Positions 39,613 to 42,729 of a stretch of DNA of 42,729 nucleotides are shown here, piece after piece. The translations under genes were made by a program, and so were the position numbers. Where the stretch lies: positions 94,096-136,824 of the forward strand of contig DBTU01000003.1 of NCBI GenBank assembly GCA_002307215.1. Direction: 5' to 3'. The notes beneath the pieces were generated by a model, which made no database searches, was not told the DNA's origin, and saw only the letters and a list, made by a program, of their open reading frames with translations. The DNA is from Lachnoclostridium sp. UBA1308 (lineage in GTDB: Bacteria; Bacillota; Clostridia; Lachnospirales; Lachnospiraceae). Position 1 is the first letter of the stretch. Each line of letters begins with the position of its first letter.

Positions 39613-40818
39613 ATGAACTATAAAAGGGTAGCCATAATATTGCTAATAATGGTCATGTTATGCGGATGTGAGCAATCCGATGCATCTCCGAATACATCTA
39701 AAATTGACTCAAATACATCGCCAGAAAACACATCTACTCCTGATATCGATGAATTTAAAGCAATTTCAAAACCAGAACTGGAGAAAAAAGAAATAGTATT
39801 TAATAGAATAGATACAGAAGGAAATATTCTTGATACATATTCAAGTCTAGTAGGTTTTAACAATGACGATTATTATTTTTCATATAAAAATAATGATTAT
39901 TGGCTATATGCTATAGGAAATAATAAAAGTAAAGAGATTATGCCAATTTATAAGGTGAAAAATAGTTATGACATTTTTTACCAGAGTATTTATAAAGATA
40001 ACTTAATAATAGGAATAGGATATTGGGAGACCGATACGATATGCCGCTACGAGCTTTTATTAATATCGACTGATGGAGAAAAAAAGACAGTTTATGAAAG
40101 CGTTTCAAGAGGCTTTCCAACTACGTGCATAGTAGATGATTATGCAGTTATTAATCTAGTTGAACAAAATGAAAACTTATATTTGAGCAAATTACTATGT
40201 GTTGATTTAGAATCAGAGAAAGTAACTAATATTGAAACTTCAACATATACAATTGAGAATAATTTATATAGTGGAACATTTACTATAAACGCAGGTGGTT
40301 GGAAAAATGGATTTTGTTATGAGAAAGTAACAATGAATAAAGAAGAAATGCAAAATGAGCAAACCGGCAAGTCATCCATATACTACTATTCGTTTAAAAA
40401 TAAAAAATCAGAAAAATTGGTGGACTACTCAAATAAAGTATTTTATATTAATGGCTCAAACGCTTGTTTTGTGACATCGGATTATTTGTTAAAAGCACGG
40501 GTAAGTACGGGGAAAATATGGATCAAAGAACAAGACGGATATAAAGAGTATGAGATTCCTGGTATTGTTGCAGGTGAAGATATTAAAAATGCTTATCAAT
40601 TAACAGATGATACAATACTTTTATATAATAGAAACCACTATTATATCTATAGTCTACAGAATAAATCATTCTATAAAGAAAAATATGAATTCGCATCAGA
40701 TGATCCCGATAAAAGCACAATACTATCAATTTGTGCATACGAAAATCAGTTTGCATATATTAAGCCAGATGAAAATATGTTGATTCTTAATTTGTTTAAC
40801 TATAATGGAGGTGCTTAG
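39613..40818 (+). CDS. Hypothetical lipoprotein, beta-propeller-like
   Basis: The start is ATG 39613 (401 residues) with GGAG seven bases upstream; ATG 39601 is less well placed. The signal ends in a lipobox L-C-G-C (Cys19), followed by an Asn/Ser/Thr-rich linker. The rest consists of repeated strand-turn units with Tyr, Trp, Asn and Lys (WLYAIGNNKS, YELLLISTDGEKK, LLCVDLESEKV), suggesting a DUF5050-like beta-propeller. The gene is markedly A+T-rich. It lies in the tRNA-Cys-bounded patch; surface binding is inferred, function unknown. Confidence 0.78.
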   Translation: MNYKRVAIILLIMVMLCGCEQSDASPNTSKIDSNTSPENTSTPDIDEFKAISKPELEKKEIVFNRIDTEGNILDTYSSLVGFNNDDYYFSYKNNDYWLYAIGNNKSKEIMPIYKVKNSYDIFYQSIYKDNLIIGIGYWETDTICRYELLLISTDGEKKTVYESVSRGFPTTCIVDDYAVINLVEQNENLYLSKLLCVDLESEKVTNIETSTYTIENNLYSGTFTINAGGWKNGFCYEKVTMNKEEMQNEQTGKSSIYYYSFKNKKSEKLVDYSNKVFYINGSNACFVTSDYLLKARVSTGKIWIKEQDGYKEYEIPGIVAGEDIKNAYQLTDDTILLYNRNHYYIYSLQNKSFYKEKYEFASDDPDKSTILSICAYENQFAYIKPDENMLILNLFNYNGGA

Positions 40819-40975
40819 AATGGCGATTATTTACATATAAGAGTATTAAGACATTAACTTTTTAATATGATGACAAATCTTTTAAATTTTGCTATTTGCG
40901 TAAAATAATTGTGTAATGGGGGTACAAAATTGCTATAGCTCTTGAGAATACTGGGATTGTGATGATATGATTCCT

Positions 40976-41019
40976 GGTCTGCAACACCCTGATCACCAGT
41001 TCAAATCTGGTTGTCGCCT
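40976..41019 (+). other. tRNA-Cys 3' fragment, copy B
   Basis: The sequence runs from the 5' side of the anticodon stem: GGT, loop CTGCAAC with anticodon GCA, ACC, a variable loop, the T-arm ACCAG-TTCAAAT-CTGGT, acceptor strand TGTCGCC and discriminator T at 41019. Anticodon GCA and discriminator T identify tRNA-Cys. The D-arm and 5' acceptor strand are missing. The 3' part is identical to copy A. The gap 40819-41487 holds this scar, two hairpins, a direct-repeat operator and otherwise no gene. Confidence 0.75.
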
Positions 41020-41031
41020 TGTTTAGAAGAG

Positions 41032-41069
41032 TCTCTAAGCCTTTAGAAATTAAGGTTTAGAGATTTTTT
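41032..41069 (+). terminator. Terminator behind tRNA-Cys fragment B
   Basis: TCTCTAAGCCTT (41032-41043) pairs with AAGGTTTAGAGA (41052-41063) with one G-T pair, followed by six Ts. Confidence 0.85.
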
Positions 41070-41154
41070 GATACTAGAATAATTGGTGCAAGGCATTTTA
41101 TAGCGAGTTATAAGTATGGATACATTGCTATGCGTTTATTCGCAATGATATTCG

Positions 41155-41198
41155 AGGAAAAGCTGGTCACTATTGAATGGTAGAGATCAGTTTTTCCT
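41155..41198. terminator. Terminator-like hairpin upstream of GH8
   Basis: AGGAAAAGCTGGTC (41155-41168) and GATCAGTTTTTCCT (41185-41198) pair over 14 positions with two wobbles. No T-run follows, so function is uncertain. Confidence 0.4.
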
Positions 41199-41277
41199 AT
41201 GTTTGGGCTTGTCAATGTTCAAAAAGTATGAATCTAGTGATCGACAGGTATCAATATAGTATTTTACAGATATAAAG

Positions 41278-41318
41278 ATAACTTTCTACACATAGAAACA
41301 TAAGTTTCTACATGTTAA
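41278..41318. promoter_or_regulatory. AraC-type direct-repeat operator, copy B (GH8 gene)
   Basis: TTTCTACA occurs at 41283-41290 and again at 41305-41312, exactly 22 bp apart. The block matches 33643-33683 at most of its 41 positions. It lies 170 bp before the GH8 start, leaving room for a promoter and leader. Confidence 0.6.
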
Positions 41319-41487
41319 ATTATATGAAAATATCATAATATAGAAATTAGAGTGAATGAAAAGCAAATCACACCCCTGATTTGTGAGCCACAAAAGGCGT
41401 CACAGGGGAGCTGGTAGAATTAGTACTAATGCATACGACAGTAATTTTCAGGCTTGATACATCAATTACAAAAGGAGACCAAGGAAA

Positions 41488-42654
41488 ATGTTGAAACAGG
41501 GAGCTTATTATAGTAATGAATATCGCAATGTTTTTAGCGAGCTGGGATACTCAGAGGAAGAGATTAATACAAGAGTGAAGCAGACGTTCCAGACCATGTT
41601 CTATGGTAGTGAAGAAGAGCGAATTTATCATCCGGTTGGAGATGATATGGGTTATATAGAAGACACCGGCAATACAGATGCTCGTTCAGAGGGTATGTCC
41701 TATGGCATGATGATGTGTGTACAGCTCGACCACAAGGAAGAATTTGACCGAATTTGGAAATGGACGAAGATGTATATGTATCATGACGATGACACAGATC
41801 AAAAGGGTTATTTTGCCTGGTCTTGTAAGCTCGATGGTACCAGACTGTCGCAGGGTGCAGCTCCTGATGGTGAGGAATACTTTGCGATGGCACTTTTCTT
41901 TGCATCCCACAGATGGGGTGACGGAGAAGAAATCTATAATTACTCCAAAGAAGCCCGCACAATCTTACGTGACTGTGTCCATAAGGGTGAAGAACCAGGT
42001 ACAGGCTGTCCTATGTGGGATCCAAAGACAAAGCTGATTAAATTTGTTGCTGAATGCGATTATACCGATGCATCCTATCATCTACCACATTTTTATGATC
42101 TGTTTGCTCTATGGGCAGATGAGGCAGATAGACAATTTTGGAAGGAAGCCGCTGCTGCAAGCAGAGCTTTCCTGAAAAAAGCATGTAATTCTGTAACAGG
42201 ATTAAATCCGGAATGTTCTGAATTTGATGGAAATCCTTTAACCAAGTCGCGGTTTGGACGTTATCGCAGAGACACCTATTATTCTGATGCATATAGAACG
42301 ATTGCAAATGTCGCTATGGACTATCAATGGTTCTGTAAAGATATGGACAATTCAGAGGACTGGCACAGTGAACTGGCTGACAAGCTACAATATTTCTTCT
42401 GCCACACAGTGGAGAGATGGCAGGATGGTATCTATGAAATGGATGGTAGGATTATGCCCGGTCAAGCAATGCATCCGGTTGCGATTATTGCCACCAATGG
42501 TGAAGCATCACTGGCAGCCAAAGGTGTTGACGGGGAAGCATGCGCCAGGAAGTTGTGGGATACCCCTCTAAGACTAGGAGAAAGACGCTATTATGATAAC
42601 TGTCTGTACCTATTTGCAATGTTAGCCCTTAGCGGAAAATATCGGATTTATTAA
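41488..42654 (+). CDS. GH8 reducing-end xylose-releasing exo-oligoxylanase (Rex type)
   Basis: This 388-residue cytoplasmic enzyme removes xylose from the reducing end of xylo-oligosaccharides. The GH8 barrel is complete: DARSEGMSYGMM with the general acid Glu68, GAAPDGEEYFAMAL with Asp127, DASYHLPHFYDLFA, and YYSDAYR with Asp267, matching the acid and base positions of Rex enzymes. No signal peptide or accessory domain. AAAGGAGACC precedes the ATG. Nothing recognisable lies in the last 75 bases of the window. Confidence 0.93.
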   Translation: MLKQGAYYSNEYRNVFSELGYSEEEINTRVKQTFQTMFYGSEEERIYHPVGDDMGYIEDTGNTDARSEGMSYGMMMCVQLDHKEEFDRIWKWTKMYMYHDDDTDQKGYFAWSCKLDGTRLSQGAAPDGEEYFAMALFFASHRWGDGEEIYNYSKEARTILRDCVHKGEEPGTGCPMWDPKTKLIKFVAECDYTDASYHLPHFYDLFALWADEADRQFWKEAAAASRAFLKKACNSVTGLNPECSEFDGNPLTKSRFGRYRRDTYYSDAYRTIANVAMDYQWFCKDMDNSEDWHSELADKLQYFFCHTVERWQDGIYEMDGRIMPGQAMHPVAIIATNGEASLAAKGVDGEACARKLWDTPLRLGERRYYDNCLYLFAMLALSGKYRIY

Positions 42655-42729
42655 TAAATAAAGATATTGATGTTAGATTACCACCAAAATATTTGAGGCT
42701 TAACATACCCCTTACACACAGAAGGAGAG

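Overview
The window looks like chromosomal DNA from a low-to-moderate G+C, anaerobic, plant-fibre-degrading member of the Clostridia, most like the Lachnospiraceae (Lachnoclostridium/Anaerocolumna-type). The evidence is strong AGGAGG ribosome binding sites, TTGACA-17-TATAAT promoters, an LplA/LplB/YtcP-type sugar ABC importer, a lipoprotein cellulase, many cytoplasmic glycoside hydrolases, and frequent Rho-independent terminators. No rRNA, complete tRNA, phage, transposase or CRISPR array was found.

Layout. (1) 1-8.2 kb is a rhamnoside-uptake unit. It holds a wall-anchored carbohydrate-binding-like protein and a solute-binding lipoprotein (minus strand), divergent from two ABC permeases, a GH106-like enzyme and a TetR regulator. 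Four near-identical TetR-type operators tie it together. (2) 8.2-12.0 kb carries a short decayed stretch, then a class II aldolase, rhaB and rhaA behind one strong promoter flanked by matching repeats. Units 1 and 2 together read as rhamnoside import, hydrolysis and rhamnose catabolism. (3) 12.1-15.2 kb holds two RNA-modification genes (Dus, RsuA/RluB-like) and an orphan radical SAM/SPASM protein, with two families of short tandem repeats between them. (4) 15.3-17.5 kb is a conspicuously G+C-richer gene for an unassigned toroid-type carbohydrate enzyme. (5) 17.6-22.3 kb has a small unknown protein, a deacetylase, a metallo-beta-lactamase-fold hydrolase, an SDR dehydrogenase, and a four-gene DUF2089/YvlB/YvlD-like envelope operon. 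(6) 22.5-33.5 kb is an arabinan/arabinoxylan/cellulose region: AraC regulator, GH51, GH5 lipoprotein, beta-lactamase-like protein, ArsC-like protein, Gfo/Idh dehydrogenase, GH43 and GH127. (7) 33.7-38.0 kb is a redox cassette of two single-domain Old-Yellow-Enzyme proteins with cysteine clusters, a nitroreductase, a UPF0303 protein and a sugar isomerase-like protein. (8) 38.0-41.1 kb is an A+T-rich accessory patch bounded at both ends by a 3' fragment of a tRNA-Cys gene. It holds a C39-like peptidase gene broken by one in-frame TGA and a lipoprotein. (9) 41.1-42.7 kb holds a GH8 exo-oligoxylanase, whose upstream region shares a 22-bp-spaced direct repeat with the redox cassette.

How it works together (inference). 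Secreted GH5 and the wall-anchored module act at the cell surface. GH51, GH43, GH127, GH8 and the GH106-like protein have no signal peptide, so they probably trim imported oligosaccharides in the cytoplasm. Rhamnose is isomerised, phosphorylated and cleaved. The window has no ABC ATPase for the importer, so a shared MsmX-type ATPase encoded elsewhere is likely. The least explained parts are the redox cassette co-marked with the GH8 gene, the paired leader motif upstream of GH51 and the ArsC-like gene, the G+C-rich toroid enzyme, and the tRNA-Cys-bounded patch.
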